Shown here in pieces: positions 32,857-44,116 of a DNA stretch of 64,000 nt. The position numbers were made by a program, and so were the translations under genes. The notes beneath the pieces were generated by a model, which worked only from the letters and a program-made list of their open reading frames with translations, was not told the origin of the DNA and searched no databases. This stretch comes from Caenorhabditis elegans (lineage: Eukaryota > Nematoda > Chromadorea > Rhabditida > Rhabditidae): positions 5,208,001-5,272,000 of the forward strand of contig NC_003283.11 in NCBI RefSeq assembly GCF_000002985.6, read 5' to 3'. Numbering within the stretch: the first letter of the stretch is position 1; each line of letters starts with the position of its first letter.

Positions 32857-35061
32857 TTATAGAATCTTCCCAAAAACCATTTCTTGATATTGTATTCCGT
32901 GTTCATTAACTTCATCTATAATCTTGTACCTTCCATCCAAGAAATTATCGGCCATCTCACATTTCGGATAATCAATCTTGAAATATCTTCCTGGATTGTC
33001 AAGACTGTACTTTTCCCATGGAATCGATACTCCTTTTCCATTTGGATTGCTAAAAATCACAATTTATTATTATTTTTTTTTATATTTTTAAAATTTCTCC
33101 CAATTTCTATTTCATCTTCCTGAGCTCTTTTTTTTTTCAAAACAGTATAAATCACATAAAAATAAGCCCAAATAATCTTAAACTTAGATGCAAATTAAAT
33201 ATTATATAAATTTTGAGTGCATTTTTTTTGATCTCGAGGCTTACCCATATTTTGCAAAGTTTGTGAGATAAGTTCCCATCATATCCATAACCTTTCTATC
33301 TTCTTTCGAAAACTCTCCAATACCGTCACCCAAAATATATCTGATATCACAACCATGGGAAGCTGCATTGAACGGCCGATTTTCGCCGAACATGATAGGG
33401 GTTTCCGGGTTGAAGTAGTTGAAAGAGGACAGATAAACATTATTTCCATACTTGGCAAGTGATCGAACAGTATCAAATACTCCAACACTGAAATAGTAGT
33501 CTCCGAATATCTATAAAAATTTTGATCACAATCAAAAATAATAATAAATTTTTTGGGAAAAATAAGCCAATCCCATACCTCAACTAATTTCTTGCCAATT
33601 TTCTCTCCACTTTTGTCTTCAATATTTTCTAAATACGCCTCCACAGCTTTCTTGACAACTTCTTCCCTATTCCTCACAACTTCAGGACCCAAAGCTGCTG
33701 TTAGCACTTCTTGAGGGCTTTTCTGGCCAGGATAAAATTCTTCTAAAATGTATTATCTTAACCAGAGTTTTAAGTTTATCGGACACTCACCAAAACCAAG
33801 TCCTTCATATTCGGCAACTGAAACGATTGCATCAAGTTTCGGTGCCTCTTTTCTCAACTCGTCAAATGGTTTTGGGAAGAAATCTCCGTCGTAGTTCGGG
33901 ACAAAGGAAAACATGCCAGAAGCTGGGTACTTGAATCCTTCCGCTTTAAGGAATATCTCAGCGTCCTGAGATTGATACCAGTGCAATAGGCTTTCGGAAT
34001 CTGGAACGAAATTTGTTACTCCAATATTTCCAAAGATTATAAACTTCATTAATCAACTTACCATTTCCGGCGTAGCCATGGTGCTTGGCAAACTCTCGGA
34101 AAATTAATCCCTCAACATCTTTCGAACGGATACCAAATGGACAGGTCGCCGCACCAGACATAGGAATGAACTTATGGAAGTATTCTAAATGATTGGCTTT
34201 ATTCCATTATTCCCAATAAATCTTACTATTAGCATGTGGACTCAGAGACAGGAAATCAACACTTGCTCCACCGGCACTTGTCCCAGAAATCGTCACGTTG
34301 CTCGGATCTCCTCCAAATGATTTGATATGCTTTTGTACCCACTGTAGAGCCAAAGCTTGATCCCATAATCCCCAGTTTCCCCGTGACACGTCATCTCCAG
34401 TAGCGAAAAATCCGAGAGGTCCAATTCGGTAATTGGGAGTGACAAGAATTACATCTTTAAGTGGGAGAGTTCCAGTTAGGGAGTAATCATCAAACATCGA
34501 TGAGAATCCAACCTCAAAACCTCCCCCATAAAAGTATACTATCACAGGAAGACCATTTGGCTGAAATCAAAATAAATTATTTTTAAGAGATCAGTGGTAG
34601 TGAGCTTACAAATTCAGCAGATTTCCACTTTGGTGCAAAAACGTTGAGCGTCAAACAATTGTCCTCAGCGAATTCACGAATAGCTGAAGCTTGTGGAACT
34701 ATCTGAAACGCATGAATTTGATGTTTTACTGTATTTTACAACTCACCATGGCTCCAAGAGCTCCAGACTGTGGACATCCCGGTCCATATTTATAGCAATC
34801 CAGTGGTTCCGTCCATTTCTCAGCTTCGACTGATTTTTTGAATCGAAGTTCTCCGATTGGAGCCTTGGCAAATGGAATTCCTAGATATCCATCCACAATT
34901 TTGTCGTCCTAAAAATGTCAAAAATATTTGAAAGGATGGCTTTTAAACTGCAAAAAATTATCACTTACATGTTCGTAAATATTTCCACGAATCGGGCCAC
35001 ATGAAGCATTAAGAACTTCGGTATTGTGTTCAGGTTTCAAATGTGAAAGGAATCCACCCAT
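32857..35061 (-). CDS. Carboxylesterase CE3 (type-B), probably intracellular
   Basis: Exons from the 5' end: 34969-35061, 34747-34908, 34610-34702, 34227-34560, 34062-34184, 33791-34000, 33579-33742, 33245-33510, 32857-33049; 545 residues. It has the same architecture as CE2: [11 protein letters not shown] start without signal peptide, VYFYGGGFEVG, ISGTSAGGAS, AEYEGLGF, ASHGCDIRY and a terminal VFGKIL. All three catalytic residues are present. Exons 4 and 5 are nearly identical to those of CE4 while other parts differ, so conversion has linked these copies. The TATA box at 35150-35158 is about 90 bp before the ATG. Confidence 0.92.
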
Positions 35062-35215
35062 GATACTATTGAATAATGAAAAAAAGAAGCGAAGACCAAT
35101 GAATCAATAAAATTGAGAGTGTGTTATGTTTGCAGTACATCATCACGGCCTTATAAACAGAGTGTCGGCAGAAACGACAAAACACATAAAACGCGGTCTG
35201 GGTTATTGATCAAAC
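35062..35215 (-). promoter_or_regulatory. CE3 promoter with TATA box and blocks conserved with CE2
   Basis: CTTATAAAC at 35150-35158 (minus strand GTTTATAAG), AGTGTGTTATGTTTGCAG at about 35118-35135 and ACGCGGTCTGGG near 35191 match the CE2 upstream region in order and spacing. This indicates conserved promoter architecture. Confidence 0.55.
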
Positions 35216-35742
35216 TTTTTGGAAACTGTGCAAATTGTAGTCATCGTAGCAAAAACATAAAGTACAAGGTTTAAAACAAATTAAATTTTTTTCACAACCT
35301 AGAATTTTCAAAGAAAGTTTGGTAGTCTTTGCATATTTTATTTTATTTTATTTTATTCGAAATTTTCTAAAATTTCGAAAATCATTAATTTTTTCTCGAC
35401 CTGCCAAAAAAAACGAATAACAACTCGACAAATCGAACCGTCTTTCTGTGGCACCTCGACAACTTTCCGAGTATAGGCGACAGAAAGTTTTCAAAGTGCA
35501 TTGGTTTTAATTGCATACCTCTAGGACCAAGAATATAGTCTGTCAAAGCTGAAGTTGAGTAAAATGTAAGAAAATATTTATCTGATGTGCTGCTTTGAAA
35601 GAGAAACGTGTAAATATAACAATTAGAAATTAGCTGGTGGAAAACCTGTTTTCAACCTAAAAAAATATTGTGCTGGTTTATTTATTCACAGAGTAACCAA
35701 ATAATCTTGTTTCTCGTTTATCTCCACTCATTGTACAAAAAA
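35216..35742. other. Intergenic between CE3 and CE4
   Basis: No gene. Contains a TTTTATTTTATTTTATT run near 35338 and flank sequence shared with the CE3 3' flank. Confidence 0.45.
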
Positions 35743-37821
35743 TCACATCATATCAGTATTATAAAATCTTTCCAAAACCATTTCTTGATATTGTATTCCG
35801 TGTTCATTAACTTCATCTATAATCTTGTACCTTCCATCCAAGAAATTGTCAGCCATATCACATTTTGGATAATCAATCTTGAAATATCTTCCTGGATTGT
35901 CAAGACTGTACTTTTCCCATGGAACCGATACACCTTTTCCATTTGGATTGCTATAATAATTAATCGTTAAGTTTCTTTAAATTTTTTGAATCAATTTCCT
36001 GGAAACTGAACTTTTTTTGTTGAAACTTGATAAATGCTTGCCACCAAGTAGATTAAAATTAAATGTTATATAACTTTTTGGATTTATTTTTGCAGTGCGT
36101 TTATTTTTTGAGCTCGATGCTTACCCATATTTTGCAAAATTTGTTTGATAAGTTCCCATCATATCCATAACCTGCCTATCTTCTTTCGAAAACTCTCCAG
36201 TCCCTTCTCCAAAAATATATCTTAAATCAGAACCATGATTACCTGCATTGAACGGCCTGTTTTTGCCAAACACAATTGGAGTGTTCGGATTGAAATAATT
36301 GAAAGAATACAAATATACAGTATTTCCATACTTGACAAGTGATCGAACAGTATCAAATGCTCCCACACTGAAGTAGTAGTCTCCATATATCTGTAAAAGT
36401 TGGAAACTTGCAAAAAATATCGTTTTAATTTTAATTTAAAATGTTTTTGACTTTTAAAATTTTCAACAAAAAACTGTATGGGAAAAAAAAGTCAATGCCA
36501 TACCTCAACTAATGTCTTTGCAACGTTTTTTTCATTTCCGTTTCCAGCATTTTTTAAATAAGATTCTTCAGCTTTCTTGACAACTTCTTCCCTATTCTTC
36601 ACAACATCAGGACCCAAAGCTGCTGATAGCATTTGTTGAGGGGTTTTCTGGCCAGCATAGAAGTCTTCTGAAATATACTATATTATTCAGAATTCTAAGT
36701 TTATCGGACACTCACCAAAACCAAGTCCTTCATATTCACCAATTGAAACGATGGCACCAAGTTTCGGTGCCTCTTTTCTCAACTCGTCAAATGGTTTTGG
36801 GAAGAAATCTCCGTCGAAGTTTGGAACAAAGGAAAACATGCCAGAAGCTGGGCACTTGAATCCTTCCGCTTTAAGGAATATCTCAGCGTCCTGAGATTGA
36901 TACCAGTGCAATAGGCTTTCGGAATCTGGAACGAAATTTGTTACTCCAATATTTCCAAAGATTATAAACTTCATTAATCAACTTACCATTTCCGGCGTAG
37001 CCATGGTGCTTGGCAAACTCTCGGAAAATTAATCCCTCAACATCTTTCGAACGGATACCAAATGGACAGGTCGCCGCACCAGACATAGGAATGAACTTAT
37101 GGAAGTATTCTAAATGATTGGCTTTATTCCATTATTCCCAATAAATCTTACTATTAGCATGTGGACTCAGAGACAGGAAATCAACACTTGCTCCACCGGC
37201 ACTTGTCCCAGAAATCGTCACGTTGCTCGGATCTCCTCCAAATGATTTGATATGCTTTTGTACCCACTGTAGAGCCAAAGCTTGATCCCATAATCCCCAG
37301 TTTCCCCGTGACACGTCATCTCCAGTAGCGAAAAATCCGAGAGGTCCAATTCGGTAGTTGGGAGTGACTAGAATTACATCTTTAAGTGGAAGAGTTCCAG
37401 TTAAAGAATAATCATCAAACATCGATGAGAATCCAACCTCGAAACCTCCACCATAGAAGTAAACCATTACAGGAAAACCGTTTGGCTGAAATCAGAATAA
37501 ATACATTGAAAACGGTAGAAGTGAGCTCACGAATTCGGCAGATTTCCATTTTGGTGCAAACACGTTGAGGTTCAAGCAATTATCTTCAGCGAAATCATGA
37601 TTAGTAGCTTGTGAAACCATCTAAAAAGTTTATTTCTTCTATTAAAATTTACAACTCACCATGGTTCCAAGGGCTCCTGACTGTGGGCATCCGGGTCCAT
37701 ATTTATAGCAATCCAGTGGTTCCGTCCATTTTTCAGCTTCGACTGATTTTTTGAATCGAAGGTCTCCGATTGGAGCCTTGGCAAATGGAATTCCGAGATA
37801 TCCATTCACGATTTTGTCCCC
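35743..37821 (-). pseudogene. Carboxylesterase CE4: 5'-truncated mosaic copy lacking promoter and exon 1
   Basis: Exons 2-9 (37660-37821, 37531-37620, 37152-37485, 36987-37109, 36716-36925, 36504-36667, 36125-36390, 35743-35950) are open and correctly spliced in prediction, with YFYGGGF, GTSAGG, EYEGLGF and GNHGSDLRY. Exon 1 with the start codon is absent. 56 bp upstream of exon 2 the sequence changes abruptly to the 3' end of CE5 (junction about 37877). A one-base loss in the last codons turns the usual VFGK end into VLERFYNTDMM. Its sequence alternates between CE2-like (37352-37877, 36125-36830) and CE3-like (about 36863-37315) segments. It could be expressed only as a read-through fusion with CE5, which is itself frameshifted, so I call it a pseudogene, though a rescued transcript cannot be excluded. 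Confidence 0.72.
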
Positions 37822-37877
37822 CTAAAATAATTTTCACATTTCAGAGGACGAGGCTTTTCGATCGCAAAATAATTTCA

Positions 37878-40021
37878 AAATTTGATAGAAACGTGCACAT
37901 CATATCCATAATTTTGAGTTCTTCATCCAAAAACTTTCCTGGGTCATCTCCAAGTATATATCTCAGATCAGAGCCATGAGATGCTGCTTTAAATGGTAGA
38001 TTTTCGGCGGTAGGAGTTTGGTTTTCAGGATTGTAGTAGTTGAAAGAAGTGAGATATACATTGCTACCATGTTTAGTTAAAGACTTAGCAGTAGCCAATG
38101 CCCCTGTATTGAAATAGTAGTCACCAACTAACTGAAAAATAATTTAAGAGTGCAAACTGAAAGTTATTTTGTACTTTTGAACTTTACTCATTTTTTCCAC
38201 ACATACTTACTTCCGTCGTTTTCTTATCAATATTGACTTTATCATCTTTGTCAATATTTTTGAAATAAAATTCCTTCACTCGTTTTATGCATTATTTTCA
38301 ACAATATCTTTTCCGAAAGCTGCAGCTAAAATTTGTTCGGGTGTTTCTTGATTAGGAAAGAGTGATACTGAAATAAGATTACGTTTCCAAACAAAACCTA
38401 TCAAACTCACGAAAGCCTAGTCCTTCATATTCTGTAACTGAAACAATTGCATCGAATTTTGGAGCTTCTTTTCTCAACTCGTCGAATGGTTTCGGAAAGA
38501 AATCTCCGTCAAAGTTTGGAACGAAGGACATGAATCCGGAAGCTGGTCTATTAAAATTGGCAACATCAAGGAATTTTTCGGAATCTTGAGATTGGTACCA
38601 TTGCAGTAGACTTTTAGAATCTGAGTTGTTAATAGAGGTTTTTTTTAATCTGTATTCAAGTAGATTTTGAATTAGAGGTGATAATGGGTCTACTCGCGAC
38701 ACATTTTAAGCGGGTTCTCGCTACCTACAATAGTGAACCTTCCATGGCTTAAAAATTATTCTAACTGAATATAACTTCATCACGGGACTCATTTACTTTT
38801 TTCGCTCGGTACTTAACGTTTTTTTCGAAAACGAAAAATGTTTTCAGGAGACCTTGGAACTTAAATTTTCAAATATCTTTACAACCAACGGTGTGTTTCA
38901 AAAGAGAACTAAAATTGAAACATCATAATATTCGAACTCAGCCTGATCGACAGCCAGAATACTGGGTCACCAACAGCAAAAAATAGAGTCTTGCTCTCGC
39001 AGATGAACAGTTGGTAAATTTTGTAACCTGCAGACCCACCCCACTCAAAACGGGCAAATTGAAAATTATCAATTTTCAAGTCGACTGACCTTCCCCTATG
39101 TAACCATGATGCTTAGCAAACTCTCGGAAAACCAATGCTTCAACATCCTTTGAACGAATAGAAATTGGACAGTATGCAGTTGCTGACATTGGGATGAATC
39201 TATGGAAATACTCTGAACTTTTTTATTTTTTTAATCAAATATTGCTTGGAAATCCTACTGTTAGAGTGTGGGCTCAGTGATAACAAATCCACGCTAGCTC
39301 CACCTGCACTTGTTCCGAAAATTGTTACATTATCTGGATCACCTCCAAATGATTTGATATGTTTTTGCACCCATTGAAGAGTCATAGTCTGATCCCATGA
39401 ACCATAGTTTCCACGTGCCACGTCGTCCCCGGTAGTGAAGAAACCAAGTGGTCCAACACGGTAATTGGATGTGACTAGAATTACATCTTTGAGTGGGAGA
39501 GATCCAGTTAGCGAGTAGTCGTTATAAAGAGATGAGAATCCAATTTCAAAACCTCCACCGTAAAAATAAACCATCACAGGGAGACCTTTTGGCTGAAATT
39601 GAAAATTATTTCCTAGAAAGATTTGAAGCCACCTTACCAATTCAGTAACCTTCCATCTTGGAGCAAAAACGTTGAGAGTTAAACAGTTGTCCTCATTCAG
39701 CTCAACATAACCTTTTGGAACTAACGTAGCACCGAGATATCCAGATTGTGGACATCCGGGTCCATATTTATAGCAATCCAGTGGCTCCGTCCATTTTTCA
39801 GCTTCAACTGGTTTTTTGAATCGAAGTTCTCCAATTGGGGCTTTGGCAAATGGAATTCCTAGATATCCATCCACAATTTTCTCACCCTGAAAAAAATTCA
39901 AAACCATTTCTAAAAAAGAGTAACTTACATGTTCATAGATATTTCTTCGAATAGGACCGCAGGTCGAATTCAAAATTTTCGAGTTTTGTTCCGGTTTCAA
40001 ATGTGACAGAAATCCTCCCAT
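37878..40021 (-). pseudogene. Carboxylesterase CE5: promoter and 5' exons intact, frameshifted and 3'-truncated
   Basis: Exons 39929-40021, 39638-39886, 39259-39592, 39090-39212, 38411-38620, 38211-38367 and 37878-38131. It starts [11 protein letters not shown] and keeps [27 protein letters not shown] and ASHGSDLRY. The intron that separates exons 2 and 3 in its paralogues has been lost cleanly (39638-39886 is one 249-bp exon). The intron after exon 4 is 469 bp rather than about 60 bp. Exon 38211-38367 goes out of frame after VENNA (TAA at once), where paralogues continue into KRVKEFYFKN. The 3' end breaks off after LSNF and joins CE4 intron 1, losing the final exon. The lesions imply a pseudogene unless a long fused transcript is spliced around them. 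Confidence 0.72.
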
Positions 40022-40898
40022 GCTAAATGATAGAAAAAATGGAAAACAAAAAATCTAATAGATAATAGGAGTGTTCTTCCTGTCCACAATCAGGGGCATT
40101 ATAAACAATTTTATGCGGAAACTAGACTCCTGCTGAAATGGGAAACGCAGACATTTCCGGCAATCTCAGCAAAATTTTTAGATTAAAAATTAAAACCCGT
40201 GGCCCAAAGTTCAGTCAAATTTAAATTTATAAATTGTTCGAGATGGATAGAATTATATTCTAGGCTTTAGGCCGAGATTATTTTCTAGGAGAAAAGAATA
40301 GCCACCCATCCATGTTTTACATAAACTTTGCAGTCGACCAAAAATAATTTTTTAATTTTTGGCAATTTTTGGTATTTAATAAATTTTTGGAAAATTAATG
40401 TACCAAAATTTCGAGGAAAATTTTAGAAAAATCGAAATATGTTTGAAGTGCTTTATAATGATATTCTGTCATTTTATACTACTAAAAATGCATTCAAACA
40501 AAATCCTCACTGACTCCCTCTTTTAAAGTTTTGTTCAGTTCTCACACAAAAGGCAATCGAAAAAGTCATTTTTTCAAAAAATGTATTTTTAAAAATATAT
40601 TTTTCAGGTGAAATTTTAAATTTTTCAACGATTCGGTAATTTGGCTATTCAATAGTTATCAAATTCAAAAAAGTGCAAAACGCTAATTTTTACTGTAGTG
40701 TACGTTTTTGGTAAAGTGAAATAATAATTGTTCACTGCAATTACAGGAATTTGCAGGTTCCAATTTTTTGATTCTACCTGTCAAACATATGATAGTTCTA
40801 GTTTGAACAAATGTTTTAGAAAACATTCAACAAACAAGTTTAAAAAATCACGCAGTTTTATAACAAAAAAGGGCACAAAATTTATCAATTCAAACATT
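40022..40898. other. CE5 promoter and intergenic region before chemoreceptor A
   Basis: CATTATAAAC at about 40097-40106 is an inverted TATA box 80 bp upstream of the CE5 ATG. The remaining AT-rich DNA holds no recognisable gene. Confidence 0.5.
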
Positions 40899-41859
40899 TT
40901 ATCTCATTATAACAGTCGTCATTATGACCGTTTGAGTTTGGGACCGTTCTATTCTTCGTTCCCTTAATAAACGAAGACAATCGTGGCGAAATGATCTGAA
41001 AACAAAAACTACAACTACGGTATGATTTAGTTAAGCTCACTTATTAAATAGTAAAAGCATGCACGGATTAATGTAACAGTGAAGAATCCAGAGACCATTT
41101 AAGATTGCTTGATTTGTGATACTAGTCATATCAATAATGTTAACAAATTTGAACAGAGCTGGATGCCATAAGCATATCATCACAGTGATGTAAGTTGTAA
41201 CAAAACTTGATTGCAGCAGGATTGCAATTTCATCTTTTCTGGACCTCGCATTGCTATGCAATTTTTTTACCTGCAAAACGGGCTCGCATGCTTTCTTGGT
41301 AAGATCTCATTTGTTCACAAACCGAAATAATCAAATATGTAATTATCAAGTAGGAAATGAAGGAAATAATTAGGCATGGGAAACTGAGAGAAATCTCCAA
41401 AGTGTCGAAGGTATGACTGTATGGGACAGTGAAATCATATCCCCAGCCTGGAGGGTACATTTCCATATTTTGAATTGTCAATCCGTAGATCAATAACAAA
41501 AGAATCCGAAATAAAATGAGAGCAAGAATCAATTTAATCGTTTTAAGGTACATGTGAGCCATGTTTAAAAATATCAAAATTCGAAAAACGGATAATAAAG
41601 CAACAATCGGTAAATCGCATATCCATAAGGTGTTCATAATACCTCCAATTATCTAAACATAAATTAAAGAAGAAATACTAGAGCTTGAGGATATGCTAAT
41701 CTCAAACAAGGTACCCTTATCACATTGTCAAACTTTGCCAAATTTGGAAAAATCAAAACTGGCGAAGTTATCCAATGACCAATTCCTTGTCCAAGTAGGC
41801 AAACGTTGACAATATTCATCAATTTGAATGTCATATTCAGAGTTTGTAAATCCTTCAAT
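40899..41859 (-). pseudogene. 7TM chemoreceptor A, lacking the first exon (TM1)
   Basis: Exons matching paralogue exons 2-5: 41715 to 41852 or 41859, 41323-41652, 41041-41270 and 40899-40995. It keeps TM2-TM7 features: GHWITSPVLIFP, NTLWICDLPIVALLSVFRIL, PPGWGYDF, QSSFVTTYITVMICLWHP, NQAILNGLWILHCYINP and LLLFNK, then a basic tail. The 380 bp upstream up to chemoreceptor B contain no equivalent of the first exon, only ATTT repeats, and the first remaining acceptor is ambiguous. A receptor missing TM1 is probably non-functional. An undetected distant or highly diverged first exon is the alternative. Confidence 0.65.
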
Positions 41860-42243
41860 CTGATTGCCTCAAATTACTCATTTGAAATTTATTCTGATTA
41901 CTATTTATTTACCTATTTTTTATTTATTTATTTTTTTTATTTATTTATTTATTTACTATTTACTATTTATCAGAGTCTCTGTTTAATTCGAACAAGCTCG
42001 GAAAAATGGCGGTGCTGTTGGCGCGCATACTAGTAAAAATAGAGAGAAAAATAACTGAATTTAAGAAAAATAACCATAACAAAAAATGCAGGATGATTTA
42101 CGACACTGGGAGCTGGAGCAATTCTGACTGTTTTTTTTTGTTTTTGGATCTTGTTGGAACAGAATACATGAGAAGGTTGGTTAAACGAATTATTTTTTCA
42201 GAAAAATTATTCATTCGAAATTATCTAGCAACTATTATTTATA

Positions 42244-44116
42244 TTATTGTTTTGTTGACATTTTTGACATAACTGCAACAGTTGATCGAGAAGATTTGCG
42301 ACGTTTCACGCCAATTGTTATTAAGCAGTCGTTTCGAATTGATCTAAAAGTGGGGAATTTGTAATAAAAAATTTTTACCTATTTCAGTATGAATGTTGTT
42401 TTATAAACATTGATATTTGACCCAGTTTTTGAGCAACTGTTGAAAAATTTAATTTGAAAATAAAAATGTTTTCAAAATGTACAAATAGTTCTTTACAGCT
42501 CTGTATAAATTTAAAAAAAAAATTGACACTACCGTCAGAAAAAAGGTTTTGTAAATGTGCCGGCATGCCGGACATCTCCTGCTGTCATCTACTCTTGTTC
42601 AACTCACTTATTGAATACTAATATCATAATCGGGTGAAAGTAGCAATGTGAAATCCAAAACAAATTCAAAGTTGCTTGATTTCTGACACTCGTCATATCA
42701 ATTAAATCTTCGGGAATCAAAATTGAATGCCACACACAAATCATCGATGTAATATGGACTGTTACAAATGTTGATTGAGCTAGAATCCGGATTTCATTTT
42801 TTCGAAACTGGGAATTACTAGTTCCGGTTTTCTTCTGAAATTAAAGAGATGAAAGATATAAGTAAGTGAAAATTCCACTACACGTATAATATAGTCGATG
42901 GCAAGATATGACAAATACGATATTGTCAAACTCAGAAAAGACAATCCGATTTCCAGGTGAGCGAATATAGCAGCATGAGGGGCATCCAAGTCGTAAGCCC
43001 AACCGGGAGGAACAAACATGAAGTTTTGAGTTATACATCCGTATAAGAACACATAGACAACCCATGATAATATGCAAACTACGGAAAGTTTGACAAAGAT
43101 TGGGAATTTCGAAGTTTTAATTGTGTTGGTAAATATTAAGACACGGCTTACTGATAGTAGACTCATCATTGGTAAGTCTCCAATCCAGCTTGAATTAATC
43201 ATGCACCCAATTACCTAAACATTATATCATAAAGCATTCGAAAACATTCCTCAGTTGACTATTTAATTGTTTCAAGAAATCCCATAATTTCCAGAAGACT
43301 ACAAATTTTTCAAAGTTTCCAGACTTTCTTTAAATTGTCCAGAACTGTCTCGAATGTTTTTAATAAAGAGGAAAGTTCCCTAAATCGACACAAATCGGCT
43401 CATCTCGCGCCCCGCCCCTTGGGCCCCGGGATGTCTCTGTCTCTTCAACTATCTGGGCACTCTCTGGGCCGGTAATAGCTTCTATGATTTTTCAGACAAC
43501 ATTTTAAAAACTTTCAAAGGTTTGAAAAAACTTCTAAAAATATCAGAAGTTTCTGGAATTTTCCAAAAACCAACTATATTTTTGAAACTACCGTAAACCT
43601 ACCGTGCCACTACAGTATCCCCAAAGTACTATTATAGGAACACAAACTCATACCTCCACTAAGCCCAATATTTCTAGGCCCAAGCCCAATATTTTTCAAT
43701 AAACATTAGCTAAATTTTTTCAAAACTACAATAATCCTGCAGTACACCTGTAGTACGTCTACAGTACTCCTACAGTTTTCGATACTTACCCTGACAATCA
43801 CTTCATATCCCTTTAAAATCTTTGGAAACACCAAAACTGGGGAAGTGATAAAATGACCAGTGGACTGTAAAAGTTGAAAAGTCAGCACAATGATCATCAA
43901 CTTGTATGGAAAATTTGGGGCTCTCCTGTCATTTATGTATGTTACCTAAAACAAAATGTTTTTGAAAATCGGAATTTCTATCAGTATACTCACCTTTATC
44001 ACAATTATCAGCAGTGGCGGTATGAAAATTGTGAATAAAAAGTAGATTATTCCTATTCGGAGCATTTCGGGATCTTCATTAAACGTGAAAATAGATGTAG
44101 AGTTTGGAGATTTCAT
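42244..44116 (-). CDS. Nematode 7TM chemoreceptor B
   Basis: Exons 43994-44116, 43790-43945, 42882-43214, 42608-42834 and 42244-42343; 312 residues. The start MKSPNSTSIFTFNEDPEM is followed by TM1 (IGIIYFLFTIFIPPLLIIVI). Later landmarks are TGHFITSPVLVFP, INSSWIGDLPMMSLLSVSRV, PPGWAYDLD in the loop before TM5, RKNEIRILAQSTFVT before TM6, RNQATLNLFWISHCYFHP and LVFNK in TM7, and a basic C-terminal tail. This is a nematode-specific serpentine receptor likely to act in sensory neurons. I cannot assign the sr subfamily with confidence. It is a tandem duplicate of receptor C with the same intron phases. Confidence 0.82.

Noticed and set aside
37823-37905. In-frame fused CE5-CE4 protein by splicing across the junction
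   Set aside because: No good GT donor exists near the end of CE5 (only weak AC|GTTTCT), and CE5 is already out of frame upstream, so a functional double esterase is unlikely.
38379-38702. Upstream extension of a CE5 exon (MSRVDPLSPLIQNLLEYRL...)
   Set aside because: Paralogues begin this exon at the DSKSLLQWYQ segment after an acceptor; the extension is intron read-through.
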